A stretch of DNA of 64,000 nt from Candidatus Hepatincola sp. Av. Lineage in GTDB: Bacteria > Pseudomonadota > Alphaproteobacteria > WRAU01 > Hepatincolaceae. Under the pieces are notes generated by a model that had not been told where the DNA came from, did no database searches, and worked only from the letters and a program-made list of their open reading frames with translations. The DNA is taken from NCBI GenBank assembly GCA_023518375.1, contig CP068450.1, positions 620,001 to 684,000 on the forward strand, read 5' to 3'. Positions 1 through 8,786 of this stretch are shown one piece after another. A program made the translations under genes and the position numbers. The first letter of the stretch is position 1. Every line of letters begins with the position of its first letter.

Positions 1-1
1 T

Positions 2-1135
2 AAATTCGTAGGTGGTTGTGTTCGTAATTCATTACTTAATCTACCAGTTGCTGATTATGATATTGCCTCTAACCTTACTCCTATAGAAAACCAAACCCAC
101 TTATTAGAACAAGGAGTTAAAGTAAAAAATTTAGGATTCCAATATGGTAGCATTTTAGCAATTATAGAAAATACTCCCTTTGAAATTACCTCCTTACGTA
201 AAGATATTCACAATAATGGCCGCCACCCTATTGTAGAGTTCACGGCAGATTTTAAAGAAGATGCTTTACGACGTGATTTTACCATTAACGCTTTATACCT
301 TTGCCCTAAAACCTTAGAAGTTACCGATTATGTTGGTGGTTTGAACGATTTAAACTCTGGGATTGTAAAATTCATAGGTAATCCAGCTGCTAGAATCCAA
401 GAAGATTATTTACGAATTTTACGTTTCTTTCGCTTTTCAGCCTATTACAGCAAAACTTCTTTTGATAGAGATGTACTAGAAATTATGAAATTATATGCTA
501 AAAATTTAAGTAATCTGCCTACTTCTAGAATTTCAGGAGAGTTTTATAAAATAATGGCTAGCCCGAATCCTAGTGAAACTTTAGGAGCTCTGTCTTCTTA
601 TGAAATTCTAAATTCATTAATAGAACTATCAGTAACAGAAGTTGCTAATTTCCAAAACTTTTTACATTTAGAACATGAGTTTGGCTTATATAATGTGTTA
701 TACCGTATAGCCTTTATTTTAAATGATTTTCAAAATTTACATAAAATTATTATAAAAAAAGCAGATTTACAAAAAGTATATAACATCATCTTATTAAAAA
801 CTTACATTATAAAAAATAAAATTACCGACTGGAATGATTTTGCCTACCTATTAACAAATTACAGCATACATGATGTTTATGGAGCTTTATTATGTGTAGC
901 TAGTAACCTTACAACCCAACATATTTATTCTAATATTTTACACACAATTATGGCAAAAGCTGAAGAAATTTTTCCTATTAATGGGCATCATTTAATTAGT
1001 TTAGGCATTAAAGATAAAAAAAATATTAAAGTCCTCTTAAGGTATTTACAAACTATTTTTTGGCAATCACCACTACAAACTACCGAAGAATACTTAGAAA
1101 GTGCTAAGCATATTATCATTACTAATAACTATTAA
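2..1135 (+). CDS. cca: CCA tRNA nucleotidyltransferase / poly(A) polymerase family, 5' end outside window
   Basis: The reading frame is already open at base 2, so the start codon lies before the window; 377 residues are visible. The enzyme adds CCA (or A residues) to RNA 3' ends. The frame opens in the nucleotidyltransferase head: the KFVGGCVRNSLL strand-turn is followed by the DYDIA metal-binding DxD motif, and RRDFTINALY is the conserved motif that orients the incoming nucleotide. EDYLRILRFFRF then marks the RNA-binding region of class II enzymes. Against a usual length near 400, only some 15-30 residues are missing. An internal TTG at 341 is not the start, because the catalytic motifs lie upstream of it in the same frame. 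Whether it is Cca or PcnB cannot be settled from sequence alone; alphaproteobacteria usually carry the CCA-adding form. Confidence 0.9.
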   Translation, partial: KFVGGCVRNSLLNLPVADYDIASNLTPIENQTHLLEQGVKVKNLGFQYGSILAIIENTPFEITSLRKDIHNNGRHPIVEFTADFKEDALRRDFTINALYLCPKTLEVTDYVGGLNDLNSGIVKFIGNPAARIQEDYLRILRFFRFSAYYSKTSFDRDVLEIMKLYAKNLSNLPTSRISGEFYKIMASPNPSETLGALSSYEILNSLIELSVTEVANFQNFLHLEHEFGLYNVLYRIAFILNDFQNLHKIIIKKADLQKVYNIILLKTYIIKNKITDWNDFAYLLTNYSIHDVYGALLCVASNLTTQHIYSNILHTIMAKAEEIFPINGHHLISLGIKDKKNIKVLLRYLQTIFWQSPLQTTEEYLESAKHIIITNNY

Positions 1136-1227
1136 TTTTACATTAAAACAACTATTTACATTAGCCTGTAATTAATAGCAAAAAAATAATAATGGTAAAA
1201 AAATATTAAGAGTATTTACTAACTTCA

Positions 1228-2205
1228 TTAAGGAATTACTTGATTATTTTGCTCGGATTTCATGATATTTTCTATTGTTCGCCATTTAGCTACATTAGCA
1301 TTGTGTTCTTGTAAAGACGTTGCAAAAATATGCCCCCCCTTACCATCTGCTACAAAATATAAGTAATTAGTTATTTTAGGGAAAAATACAGCCCTTAGAG
1401 ATTCTCTAGATGGGTTGCTAATGGGTCCAATGGGTAAGGCATGAACAGTGTAAGTATTATAAGGCGTTGGCGTTAATAGATCTTCATGGGTTAAGCCGCC
1501 AGCACTATCTCTTCCTAAGCCATAAGCTACGGTTGGATCCGACTGTATTCTCATACCTGTTTTTAACCTATTTAAGAATAAACCTGCAATTAAGTCTCTT
1601 TCATCTTTAATAGCAGATTCTTCTTCTACAATTGAAGCTAAGGTTAAGGCTTCTTCTTTATTTTTATAAGGTAAAGTTGGGTCTCTATTTTCCCATAAAT
1701 CATCTAAAAAATCTTGCATTTTTTTTTGTGAACGAAAAATAATACTATCTCTAGTTTCTCCTCTGGTAAACAAGTAAGTATCTGGTAACATGCTGCCCTC
1801 TTGCATATCTGCAGTAATATCACCAGCTAAAATTGGATCACTTTCTAATAATGTTTTCATTTGCCGTTTATTATAACCTTCAATTAAAGTTATTCTATAA
1901 TAGTAAATGTTTTTAGAGCTTGTTATAAAAAATAAAACTCCTATTAAACTTTTATGTTTTTCTATTAAAAAATCACCTTTAATAAAGGCTTTGCTTTTAC
2001 CAAATAGTTTTGTAAAAATCAAAAAAATGTACTTATTGCTAATTACCTGTTCTGCTACTAAAGTATCCGCTAAAGTGGCTCCTGTAATATTATTAGGAAT
2101 AGTAATAATTTTATCTTGTGGTAAAGGACCTGAAGAAAACATTACAGTCAATAATAAAATAATTGCAATTAAACTTAATGGAAGAAGAGATTTATAATGT
2201 AGCAT
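1228..2205 (-). CDS. mltG: Endolytic murein transglycosylase MltG (YceG-like)
   Basis: Inner-membrane lytic transglycosylase that cuts nascent glycan strands and sets their length. Residues 6-24 form an N-terminal membrane anchor. A small LysM-like region is followed by the YceG domain with the signature LASIVEEES (catalytic Glu about 194) and the run RLKTGMRIQSDPTVAYGLG. At 325 residues it has the usual length. It lies 14 nt behind fabF as the last gene of fabD-fabG-acpP-fabF-mltG, an order typical of alphaproteobacteria. With mrcA, amiC and the M23 protein in the same window it supports a real peptidoglycan layer. Identification is firm. Confidence 0.95.
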   Translation of the reverse strand: MLHYKSLLPLSLIAIILLLTVMFSSGPLPQDKIITIPNNITGATLADTLVAEQVISNKYIFLIFTKLFGKSKAFIKGDFLIEKHKSLIGVLFFITSSKNIYYYRITLIEGYNKRQMKTLLESDPILAGDITADMQEGSMLPDTYLFTRGETRDSIIFRSQKKMQDFLDDLWENRDPTLPYKNKEEALTLASIVEEESAIKDERDLIAGLFLNRLKTGMRIQSDPTVAYGLGRDSAGGLTHEDLLTPTPYNTYTVHALPIGPISNPSRESLRAVFFPKITNYLYFVADGKGGHIFATSLQEHNANVAKWRTIENIMKSEQNNQVIP

Positions 2206-2219
2206 AATTACCAGTAAAA

Positions 2220-3491
2220 CTAACTACTAATTTCTTTCTTTAAAATTAGGGTTCCATTAGTACCACCAAAACCAAAAGAATTAGACATAGCATAATTAAT
2301 TTTATGTTCTTGTGAAGTTTTAGGCACAAAGTTTAAATCACAGCCTGATTCTGGATTATCTAAATTCAATGTTGGCGGAATAATACCTGTTTGTAATGCT
2401 TTTAAAACCATAATAGCTTCAAAGGCACCAGCTGCACCTAAAAGATGCCCTGTTGCCGACTTAGTAGAAGATACAGGGCATTTATAAGCATGTTTTCCTA
2501 ATACTGTTTTAATAGCTTGAACTTCAGCTGTATCACCTAAAGGTGTTGAAGTACCATGAGCATTAATATAACCCACATCAGTAGGATCTATTTTAGCTTC
2601 ATGGAGGGCTTTTTCCATACAACGGGCAGCACCTGTACCATTGGCACAAGGTGAGGTTATATGGTTAGCATCACCACTCATACCATAACCACAAACTTCA
2701 CCATGAATTGTGGCTCCTCTTTTTTTAGCATGTTCGTATTCTTCTAACACAACAATTCCAGCACCTTCAGCTACTACAAAACCATCTCTATCTTTATCCC
2801 ATGGTCTAGAAGCAGCACTAGGGTTATTATTAAAATTTGTAGATAAAGCATTCATACGGGCAAAACCGGCTACACCTATAGGATTTACAGCCGATTCAGC
2901 TCCACCTGCTAGCATAAAATCAGCATAACCATGTTTAATTAAACGGTAAGAATCACCTATAGCATGAGTTCCTGTAGCACAGGCAGTTACTACTGAAGTA
3001 TTTGGTCCTGTTAAACCATATTCAATAGATGCCATACCAGAGGCTAAATTTATTAATGCAGCAGGAATAAAAAATGGCGACATTTTTCTATATTGATCCG
3101 TTCCCAATAATAAAGAATTTGTATAAATTTCTTGTAAACCACCAATACCTGCACCAATGTTTACTCCAAAATTTTCTTTTTGTTTATCGGTTAAAATTTC
3201 AAGTAAACCAGAATCAGCCATAGCCTGTTTAGCAGCTGCTAAAGCATATGCAATAAATTTATCAATCCGCCTTGCTTCTTTAGCACTTATCCAATCTTCT
3301 ACATTCCATAGCCCATCATTCACAGAGCCTAAGGGAATTTCACCGGCAATTTTTGAAGGTAAAGCATCGGTATTAAAACTTTTAATTGTAACAATACCAC
3401 TTTTTGATTCAATTAGGCTTTTCCAAGCATAATCTACACCAACTCCAACGGGAGAAATTATTCCCATACCTGTTACTACAACTCTTCTCAT
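2220..3491 (-). CDS. fabF: 3-oxoacyl-[ACP] synthase II
   Basis: Condensing enzyme that elongates acyl-ACP with malonyl-ACP in the cytoplasmic type II fatty-acid pathway. The Cys-His-His triad is visible: Cys171 in VVTACATGTHA, His312 in NAHGTSTPLGD and His349 in KSATGHLLGAAG. The C-terminal glycine loop SNSFGFGGTNG is also present. The 423-residue length is normal. It is separated from acpP by 260 bp that contain a hairpin terminator candidate, so fabF-mltG may have their own promoter or depend on readthrough. Confidence 0.97.
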   Translation of the reverse strand: MRRVVVTGMGIISPVGVGVDYAWKSLIESKSGIVTIKSFNTDALPSKIAGEIPLGSVNDGLWNVEDWISAKEARRIDKFIAYALAAAKQAMADSGLLEILTDKQKENFGVNIGAGIGGLQEIYTNSLLLGTDQYRKMSPFFIPAALINLASGMASIEYGLTGPNTSVVTACATGTHAIGDSYRLIKHGYADFMLAGGAESAVNPIGVAGFARMNALSTNFNNNPSAASRPWDKDRDGFVVAEGAGIVVLEEYEHAKKRGATIHGEVCGYGMSGDANHITSPCANGTGAARCMEKALHEAKIDPTDVGYINAHGTSTPLGDTAEVQAIKTVLGKHAYKCPVSSTKSATGHLLGAAGAFEAIMVLKALQTGIIPPTLNLDNPESGCDLNFVPKTSQEHKINYAMSNSFGFGGTNGTLILKKEISS

Positions 3492-3688
3492 GTAAAAAAA
3501 CCCTTCTTTCTAACACACTGGTATTACTACCAATTTAAAATATTTATGCGAAATATGCAAACAAAAAATGCCTATTTAATAATGAATGAAAATGCTATTT
3601 TAGAACAATTAGCAAAACAGATAAGTAGCTAATTAAGAATAACTACTAAAATAAAATTTTCTAAAAAACACAGGTTTACAAAATAAAA

Positions 3689-3719
3689 GAGATAATATTT
3701 TTAAATAATTTATTATCTC
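3689..3719 (-). terminator. Hairpin terminator candidate after acpP
   Basis: Perfect 9-bp inverted repeat, GAGATAATA at 3689-3697 and TATTATCTC at 3711-3719, with a 13-nt loop. Read on the minus strand, downstream of acpP, the stem is followed by a T-rich tract (TTTTATTTTG). Position and polarity suit partial termination between acpP and fabF, which would let acyl carrier protein be made in excess of the enzymes. The stem is AT-rich, so strength is uncertain. Confidence 0.5.
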
Positions 3720-3752
3720 CTTTATTCATAAATGAAGCCTAAATAAAATAAA

Positions 3753-3992
3753 TTATTTAGAATGAGCCGTAATATAATCTACAGCATCTTTCACAGTGTT
3801 AATTTTACTAGCTTCTTCATCTGGAATTTCCACACCAAATTCTTCTTCAAAAGCCATTACTAATTCCACAGTATCTAAACTATCAGCCGATAAATCATCC
3901 ATAAAAGAAGATTCAAGAGTTACCTTTTCAGGTTCTACACTTAGTTGCTTTATAATAATACCTTTTACTTTTTCAAAAACATCAGCACTCAT
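3753..3992 (-). CDS. acpP: Acyl carrier protein
   Basis: Small acidic carrier of growing acyl chains. The phosphopantetheine attachment serine is Ser38 in [12 protein letters not shown], followed by the recognition helix II with [13 protein letters not shown]. It has 79 residues, the usual size. The start is well supported by a strong AAGGAGAG ribosome-binding site a few bases upstream. It is flanked by fabG upstream and fabF downstream, the standard arrangement. Confidence 0.98.
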   Translation of the reverse strand: MSADVFEKVKGIIIKQLSVEPEKVTLESSFMDDLSADSLDTVELVMAFEEEFGVEIPDEEASKINTVKDAVDYITAHSK

Positions 3993-4117
3993 AATTTTTC
4001 TCTCCTTGCTTGAAATATTCTTATATAATTACACTTCTATTTCTTACTTAATTTATTAAACTAGTTGATAATAAACTAAAAAAAATTTATTAGCAACCAA
4101 TTTGAAATAGAAATAAA

Positions 4118-4861
4118 TTAAACCATAACCATGCCACCATTTACATTAATAGTTTGCCCAGTTATATAACCAGCTTCTGCTGTAGCTAAAAAAGCTACAG
4201 TATAGGCTACTTCTTCAGCTGTTCCCATTCTTCCTAATGGAATCACACTCAATAAACTTTTTTTTGCATCATCTGTTAAAACCTCTGTCATTTTTGTAGC
4301 AATAAAACCAGGAGCCACAGCATTAACTGTAATATTTCTAGCTGCAAATTCTCTAGCTAAAGTTTTAGTTAACGCAATTAGCCCACCTTTAGATGCTGAA
4401 TAATTAGATTGCCCTACATTACCCATAATTCCTACAACTGATGCAATATTAATTACCCGACCATGCTTCCTTTTCATCATTTTAGAAAGAACAGCTTTAG
4501 ATAATAAAAACGGAGTAGTTAAATTAATAGAAATTACATCGTCCCAATCTTGCTTTGGCATTCTAATGGCTAAAGTATCCTTAGTAATACCAGCATTATT
4601 AACTAGAATATCTATTTTCCCCATAATTTCTTCAGACTTATCTACAAGTTGTGTGATGTTTTCTTCCTTAGTAATATCAAAAGATGGTAAAATATGAACT
4701 CTCTCTTTAAGCTCAGCTGCAATATCTTTTAAAAATTCTTCTTTAATGTCCGATAATCCAATGGTAGCACCTTGTGCATGTAAAGCTCTAGCAATAGCTT
4801 TACCTATCCCACCTCCGGCTCCTGTAATTAAAACCGTTTGATCTTTTAAACCAAATAACAT
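4118..4861 (-). CDS. fabG: 3-oxoacyl-[ACP] reductase
   Basis: NADPH-dependent short-chain dehydrogenase that reduces 3-oxoacyl-ACP. The Rossmann motif TGAGGGIG is at residues 13-20, NNAG at 88-91, and the Ser141-Tyr154-Lys158 triad is visible (INIASVVG, then QSNYSASKGG). It ends with the C-terminal FabG pattern AGYITGQTINVNGGMVM. At 247 residues it has standard length. It lies between fabD (35 nt upstream) and acpP. Confidence 0.97.
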   Translation of the reverse strand: MLFGLKDQTVLITGAGGGIGKAIARALHAQGATIGLSDIKEEFLKDIAAELKERVHILPSFDITKEENITQLVDKSEEIMGKIDILVNNAGITKDTLAIRMPKQDWDDVISINLTTPFLLSKAVLSKMMKRKHGRVINIASVVGIMGNVGQSNYSASKGGLIALTKTLAREFAARNITVNAVAPGFIATKMTEVLTDDAKKSLLSVIPLGRMGTAEEVAYTVAFLATAEAGYITGQTINVNGGMVMV

Positions 4862-4896
4862 ATTAAATATCCTTTTTTAGTTAAACATTTTTATTA

Positions 4897-5841
4897 TTAG
4901 ATATTTTTCATAAAGTTTTCAATATCTTTAGGAAATTGTAAATTAACTCTAGCAACATTAGGAGCTGTGCGTTTCATTAAACCTGTTAATACACTACCAT
5001 TACCTACTTCAATAACTTCAGTTACTCCTTGAGATTGTAAATATAGCATAGATTCCCGCCATCTTACCCCTTCAACAATCTGTTTTACTAATAATTCCTT
5101 AATATCACTAGAATCTTTAGTAGCTTTAGCTGTAACATTTGGTACTAAGGCTACATGCAAAGGTTTAATAGAAATATCAGCTAAGGCTATAGCAACTTTT
5201 TCTGCTGCAGACTGCATCAAAGGGCTATGAAAAGCCCCACTAACAGGTAAACTAATAGCCTTTCTAGCACCATAATCTTGTGCTTTTGCAATAATATTAT
5301 CTAAAGATTGCTTATGCCCACTAATTACTACTTGCCCTACTCCATTATCTGCAGCAATATTACATACTTCATCAGGCACTTTACATTCTGCAATCATTTT
5401 ATTAATAAGCTTATTATCATTCAAACCAATAATAGCAACCATTCCACTAAAACCTAAAGGAGATGCCCCCAACATAGCCTCACCACGTAATTTTAACAAT
5501 TTTGCAGCTACACTAACATTAAAAGCTCCAGCAGTTAAAAGTGCAGAATATTCACCTAAAGAATGTCCTGCCACAAAATTTATATGCTTATGTAAATCAA
5601 AATTAAATTCTTTAATTAATACATTAATAACAGCTACACTAGTTGCCATAATAGCAATTTGGGATTTATCAGTTGCGGCTAGATCTTGTTCAGTTCCTTT
5701 AAAGATTACATCTTCTATTTTATAGCCTATGCTTTCATTAATTTCTTCATAAACCGCTTTAGCAACAGGAAAAGAATTATAAATTTCTTTACCCATACCA
5801 ATGGCTTGGGTCCCCTGCCCTGGAAAAATCAAAGCCTTCAT
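4897..5841 (-). CDS. fabD: Malonyl-CoA:ACP transacylase
   Basis: Loads malonate from malonyl-CoA onto ACP. The N-terminal FPGQGTQ loop is at residues 6-12, the nucleophile Ser94 is in AGHSLGEYSAL, and the catalytic His205 is in SGAFHSPLM. It has 314 residues, as expected. It is the first gene of the fatty-acid cluster, preceded by AAGGAT as ribosome-binding site and by a promoter candidate about 60 nt upstream. It is divergent from rpsF across a 481-bp gap. Confidence 0.97.
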   Translation of the reverse strand: MKALIFPGQGTQAIGMGKEIYNSFPVAKAVYEEINESIGYKIEDVIFKGTEQDLAATDKSQIAIMATSVAVINVLIKEFNFDLHKHINFVAGHSLGEYSALLTAGAFNVSVAAKLLKLRGEAMLGASPLGFSGMVAIIGLNDNKLINKMIAECKVPDEVCNIAADNGVGQVVISGHKQSLDNIIAKAQDYGARKAISLPVSGAFHSPLMQSAAEKVAIALADISIKPLHVALVPNVTAKATKDSSDIKELLVKQIVEGVRWRESMLYLQSQGVTEVIEVGNGSVLTGLMKRTAPNVARVNLQFPKDIENFMKNI

Positions 5842-5899
5842 TTATAATCCTTAATTTTATATGTATTGATTAAGTTCAAATTTAAACTATCAAATTCAA

Positions 5900-5928
5900 A
5901 TTATAGTACTAATAATAAGAATTATTAA
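5900..5928 (-). promoter_or_regulatory. Promoter candidate for the fabD operon
   Basis: On the minus strand, a perfect TATAAT (5900-5905) stands 17 nt downstream of TTAATA (5923-5928), leaving a leader of about 50 nt before fabD. The -35 hexamer is only a half match, and chance TATAAT boxes are common in such AT-rich sequence. The call therefore rests on spacing and position. Confidence 0.4.
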
Positions 5929-6195
5929 CTTTATAAATTTTTTATTTTTTATAAAAATATTTAATTTATCTATAACTTTAACTTCCAAGTTTTATTTACC
6001 TAAAAAAATGTATGTTGTCAATATAAAAGCACTCAGGTAGAACGCTAAATACAACTTAAAGATGCTACACACCACTAAAAACCTTGTTTTACTTAACCCT
6101 TAAAAAAAATGATGATAATAAAATAATTTTTATACTGAATAATATCCTTTTATGTAATAAGTTTTACCAAACTTTAGAGTAATCATTATAAATGC

Positions 6196-6223
6196 TTGCA
6201 TTTTGCAAGATTAAGATTATAAT
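6196..6223 (+). promoter_or_regulatory. Promoter of the rpsF operon, overlapped by a palindrome
   Basis: TTGCAT (6196-6201) and a perfect TATAAT (6218-6223) are separated by 16 nt, about 100 bp ahead of rpsF. A perfect inverted repeat, CTTGCA-TTT-TGCAAG (6195-6209), covers the -35 box exactly. That is where a repressor could sit, but no regulator is identified. Confidence 0.55.
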
Positions 6224-6249
6224 TAACGCACAGAAAAACATAAATCCCT

Positions 6250-6274
6250 AGTTGCTAGAAATATTCTGGCAACT
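6250..6274 (+). promoter_or_regulatory. Leader hairpin upstream of rpsF
   Basis: In the leader RNA, AGTTGCTAGAA (6250-6260) can pair with TTCTGGCAACT (6264-6274), giving 11 pairs including one G-U, closed by a 3-nt loop. Flanking CCTA and TAGG segments may extend it. Ribosomal protein leaders that bind the S6:S18 complex are known upstream of rpsF in many bacteria. The position fits such autoregulation, but I cannot show the conserved core, so the assignment is inference. Confidence 0.4.
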
Positions 6275-6322
6275 TTACTCTTAGGTTTTTCAGAGTTTAA
6301 TAAGCCAATAGGGAGAAAAAAC

Positions 6323-6799
6323 ATGGCATTTTATGAATATACTTTCCTAACAAGGGGAGATTTATCTAAGAATCAGGTAGATGAATTATTAGAGAAAGTT
6401 TCGCAAACAGTTAACCAATTTAAAGGTAAAATTACAAAAACCGAATATTGGGGGTTAAGATACTTAGCCTATAAAGTGAAAAAAAATAAAAAAGCACATT
6501 ATTGCTTTTTAAATTTAGATGTTAGTTCACAATGCATGAAAGAAATTCAAAGGTTAGCATCTGTGAATGAGAATATTTTAAGAACATTAGTTATTAAAGT
6601 TGATTCTTTAAATGATTCGCCTACTCCAATGATGAATCAAAAACCAAGAACATATAATGATGATAGGTCTAATTCAGATGGTAGTAACCGTAAGTATTCG
6701 TCGCAATACCAATCTCATATTACTGAAAGAACTAATAAAGATGAACATACTAAAAATACAAACATTCATAATGAAAATAGCATCGCTAACAATGAATAA
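6323..6799 (+). CDS. rpsF: 30S ribosomal protein S6
   Basis: Small-subunit protein that binds 16S rRNA together with S18. Residues 1-95 form the ferredoxin-like S6 fold (FYEYTFLTRGDLS, then YWGLRYLAYKVKKNKKAHY and NENILRTLVIK). A hydrophilic, Asn- and Ser-rich tail of about 60 residues follows, longer than in E. coli though tails are common in this family. The start has an upstream GGGAGA ribosome-binding site. It is the first gene of rpsF-rpsR, followed by the DUF2232 gene, rplI, dnaB and alr. Confidence 0.96.
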   Translation: MAFYEYTFLTRGDLSKNQVDELLEKVSQTVNQFKGKITKTEYWGLRYLAYKVKKNKKAHYCFLNLDVSSQCMKEIQRLASVNENILRTLVIKVDSLNDSPTPMMNQKPRTYNDDRSNSDGSNRKYSSQYQSHITERTNKDEHTKNTNIHNENSIANNE

Positions 6800-6823
6800 A
6801 AATATTTATAAGGATACTTAATT

Positions 6824-7063
6824 ATGGAAAAAGATTCTGTTACCGCAAAAACTGAAACAACTACAGCAAAAGATAAAAAAGAAGTAATTAAAGGTAAAGT
6901 ATTTGATTACAAAGATGTAGAAACTTTACAGAAGTATACATCTGAAAGAGGTAAAATTTTACCAAGAAGGCTTACCTTAGCTACCGCTAAAGAGCAAAGA
7001 AAATTAGCACAAGCTATTAAACGTGCTAGGTTTTTAGCTTTAATAGCACCTCTTAATAGATAA
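6824..7063 (+). CDS. rpsR: 30S ribosomal protein S18
   Basis: Partner of S6 on the small-subunit platform. The diagnostic core is visible from [20 protein letters not shown] to the C-terminal [10 protein letters not shown]. The N-terminal 25 residues are a Lys/Thr-rich extension without recognisable fold. It has 79 residues in total and lies 24 nt after rpsF with an AAGGA-type ribosome-binding site, so the two are almost certainly co-transcribed. Confidence 0.96.
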   Translation: MEKDSVTAKTETTTAKDKKEVIKGKVFDYKDVETLQKYTSERGKILPRRLTLATAKEQRKLAQAIKRARFLALIAPLNR

Positions 7064-7083
7064 AATTATTATCCCACTGTGTT

Positions 7084-7116
7084 AAACGATGTGTATAATA
7101 CTTATAGACATCGTTT
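7084..7116 (+). terminator. Long hairpin after rpsR
   Basis: AAACGATGT (7084-7092) pairs with ACATCGTTT (7108-7116). Inside it TATAA (7094-7098) pairs with TTATA (7102-7106) around a TAC loop. Only one G-G mismatch breaks a 14-pair stem, unusually strong for this genome. A short run of T ends the stem. It stands 20 nt after the rpsR stop, so it may terminate or attenuate transcription before the membrane protein and rplI, or protect the 3' end of rpsF-rpsR mRNA. Confidence 0.65.
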
Positions 7117-7134
7117 TCATAAAAGTTAAAGTAC

Positions 7135-8061
7135 ATGCCAATAATTGTTAAGTCATTAGCAACATTTTTAATATATTTCATTTTATATATGTTGCTACTT
7201 TCACCTCCAGTATCTGCTGAATATAATCTTTTAGTTGTATTTATTTATATTCCAATTTTTTTATTAGTATTTTGGCTTCCTATTTATACTATAATTCCCT
7301 TGTTATTAGGTTTAGCACTGTTATCTTATGTAAATATTTGGTCTGGTTTTTTAGTAAGTACTGTTGTTTTATTCCCTATTATGTTAACTTACCTTTTAGA
7401 AAAAACTAATAGGTTATATTTTAGAAACCTTTACATATATTCTATATATTATTTTCTTACGCTAATTAGCTGTGTAATTTTATATGCTATTTACTATATT
7501 CCAAACTTACCAGATGATATTCATAACTACTTCTATGAAACTTTATCATTCATGATGCTTTATCTAAATGGAAGTACTAACAATACTTTTAGTGAGATAA
7601 AAAACTTAGACCAAAAAATAGAACTTTTATCTTTTATAATTCCTACATTATTAACTTATTGTTTTTTACTATGGTTTTTACTAAATTATAAAATCATCAA
7701 ATTTTCACATATTATTAAAGAAAACCTTACTTCTTCTAAATATTTACCTAAATTCCATACTATATTATTTATAATATTTGCTATTTGTACTATTATTCTA
7801 CACAAACTACTTGCTAAACATACAAATTTAAACTATATTTTTTACAATATTGTATTTGTTTTATGGCTTGCCTACTACTATTCTGGCATTATATACATTT
7901 GGCAACGTATTAGTAATTATAAAAGTTTTTTATTAAATTTTTTATTTATTACTTTGTTAGTCTTTTTGTTTTTTGAAACCATTATTATTGTATGCTTAGT
8001 AGGTTTTATAATTGAAGTAAACAATTTATTTGTTCTTAGAAAAAGTCAGAATATACAGTAA
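7135..8061 (+). CDS. DUF2232-type integral membrane protein
   Basis: A 308-residue, strongly hydrophobic protein with about eight predicted membrane spans, starting with a span at residues 5-24 and ending with one near 265-290. There are no catalytic motifs that I can see. A polytopic membrane protein of the DUF2232 (YybS-like) group is often found between rpsR and rplI in alphaproteobacteria, and size and position fit it. Its biochemical role is unknown. The ATG at 7135 is chosen because the first span begins immediately after it; the ribosome-binding site is weak. Confidence 0.7.
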   Translation: MPIIVKSLATFLIYFILYMLLLSPPVSAEYNLLVVFIYIPIFLLVFWLPIYTIIPLLLGLALLSYVNIWSGFLVSTVVLFPIMLTYLLEKTNRLYFRNLYIYSIYYFLTLISCVILYAIYYIPNLPDDIHNYFYETLSFMMLYLNGSTNNTFSEIKNLDQKIELLSFIIPTLLTYCFLLWFLLNYKIIKFSHIIKENLTSSKYLPKFHTILFIIFAICTIILHKLLAKHTNLNYIFYNIVFVLWLAYYYSGIIYIWQRISNYKSFLLNFLFITLLVFLFFETIIIVCLVGFIIEVNNLFVLRKSQNIQ

Positions 8062-8082
8062 TTTTTATTAAGAGGTAAAAAC

Positions 8083-8715
8083 GTGGAAGTTATTTTATTA
8101 GAAAAAGTTGCTAAATTAGGAAATGTTGGGGATATTGTATTAGTAAAATCTGGTTATGCTAGAAATTATCTTATTCCTAACCAAAAGTGTTTAAGAGCAA
8201 CTGAAAGTAACAAAAAAATCTTTGAAGAAAAAAAGGCTCATATTGAAGCGGAAAACTTAACTAAAAGAAATGAAGCGGAAGCAATACTAACTAAAATTGC
8301 CAACTTTGAAGTAATTATGGTGAAAAAAGCTGGTGAAAGCGGGCATTTATATGGTTCAGTAAAACCCCAAGACATTGCTATTTGCCTTAATGAAAATAAT
8401 TTTAACATAGATAAAAAACAAATAGAAATTCTTTCTCCTATTAAAACTTTAGGAATTTCTAAAATTCTTGTAAAATTACATCCTGAAATTTCTACTCATA
8501 TTCTATTAAATGTAGCAAGAAGTAATGATGAAGCCATTAGCCAAATGAAGGAATACCTCCAAGCTAATAGTAAGAAAGGCACTAAAGAAACAAGTATAAA
8601 CACACAACAAAATAGCAAATTAGAAGTAAGTACTGCTGAACAATTATCAAATTCTGAAGATTCATCGGCTGATGAATTAGAAAACTTTGAAGAATTCAAA
8701 GAAGAAGTAGTATAA
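8083..8715 (+). CDS. rplI: 50S ribosomal protein L9
   Basis: Large-subunit protein binding 23S rRNA near the L1 stalk. It begins MEVILLEKVAKLGNVGDIV and continues KSGYARNYLIPNQKC, the N-terminal L9 domain, followed by the long connecting helix and a C-terminal domain with SGHLYGSVKPQDIA. The last 55 residues are an acidic Ser/Glu-rich tail beyond the usual end near residue 150. The start is a GTG preceded by AGAGGT. It lies 21 nt after the DUF2232 gene. Confidence 0.96.
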   Translation: MEVILLEKVAKLGNVGDIVLVKSGYARNYLIPNQKCLRATESNKKIFEEKKAHIEAENLTKRNEAEAILTKIANFEVIMVKKAGESGHLYGSVKPQDIAICLNENNFNIDKKQIEILSPIKTLGISKILVKLHPEISTHILLNVARSNDEAISQMKEYLQANSKKGTKETSINTQQNSKLEVSTAEQLSNSEDSSADELENFEEFKEEVV

Positions 8716-8786
8716 CTTTACTTACATTCTTAATATTACTAATCTATATGAACATATTTAGTAATTTTAACTTTAAAGATTAAGCA

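Larger units (their letters stand above)
5842..6322. other. Divergent intergenic region fabD/rpsF
   Basis: A 481-bp non-coding gap between two divergent operons. It holds the fabD promoter candidate at its left end, and the rpsF promoter and leader hairpin at its right end. The middle (about 6025-6090) is slightly richer in G/C than its surroundings, but I find no open frame, tRNA fold or recognisable RNA family in it. Confidence 0.6.

Noticed and set aside
341-1135. A separate gene starting at the TTG at 341
   Set aside because: The same frame is open from base 2 and encodes the catalytic head of the CCA/poly(A) polymerase family; 341 is internal.
3546-3632. 28-residue plus-strand frame between acpP and fabF
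   Set aside because: Too short, antisense to the operon, and without a ribosome-binding site or known family.
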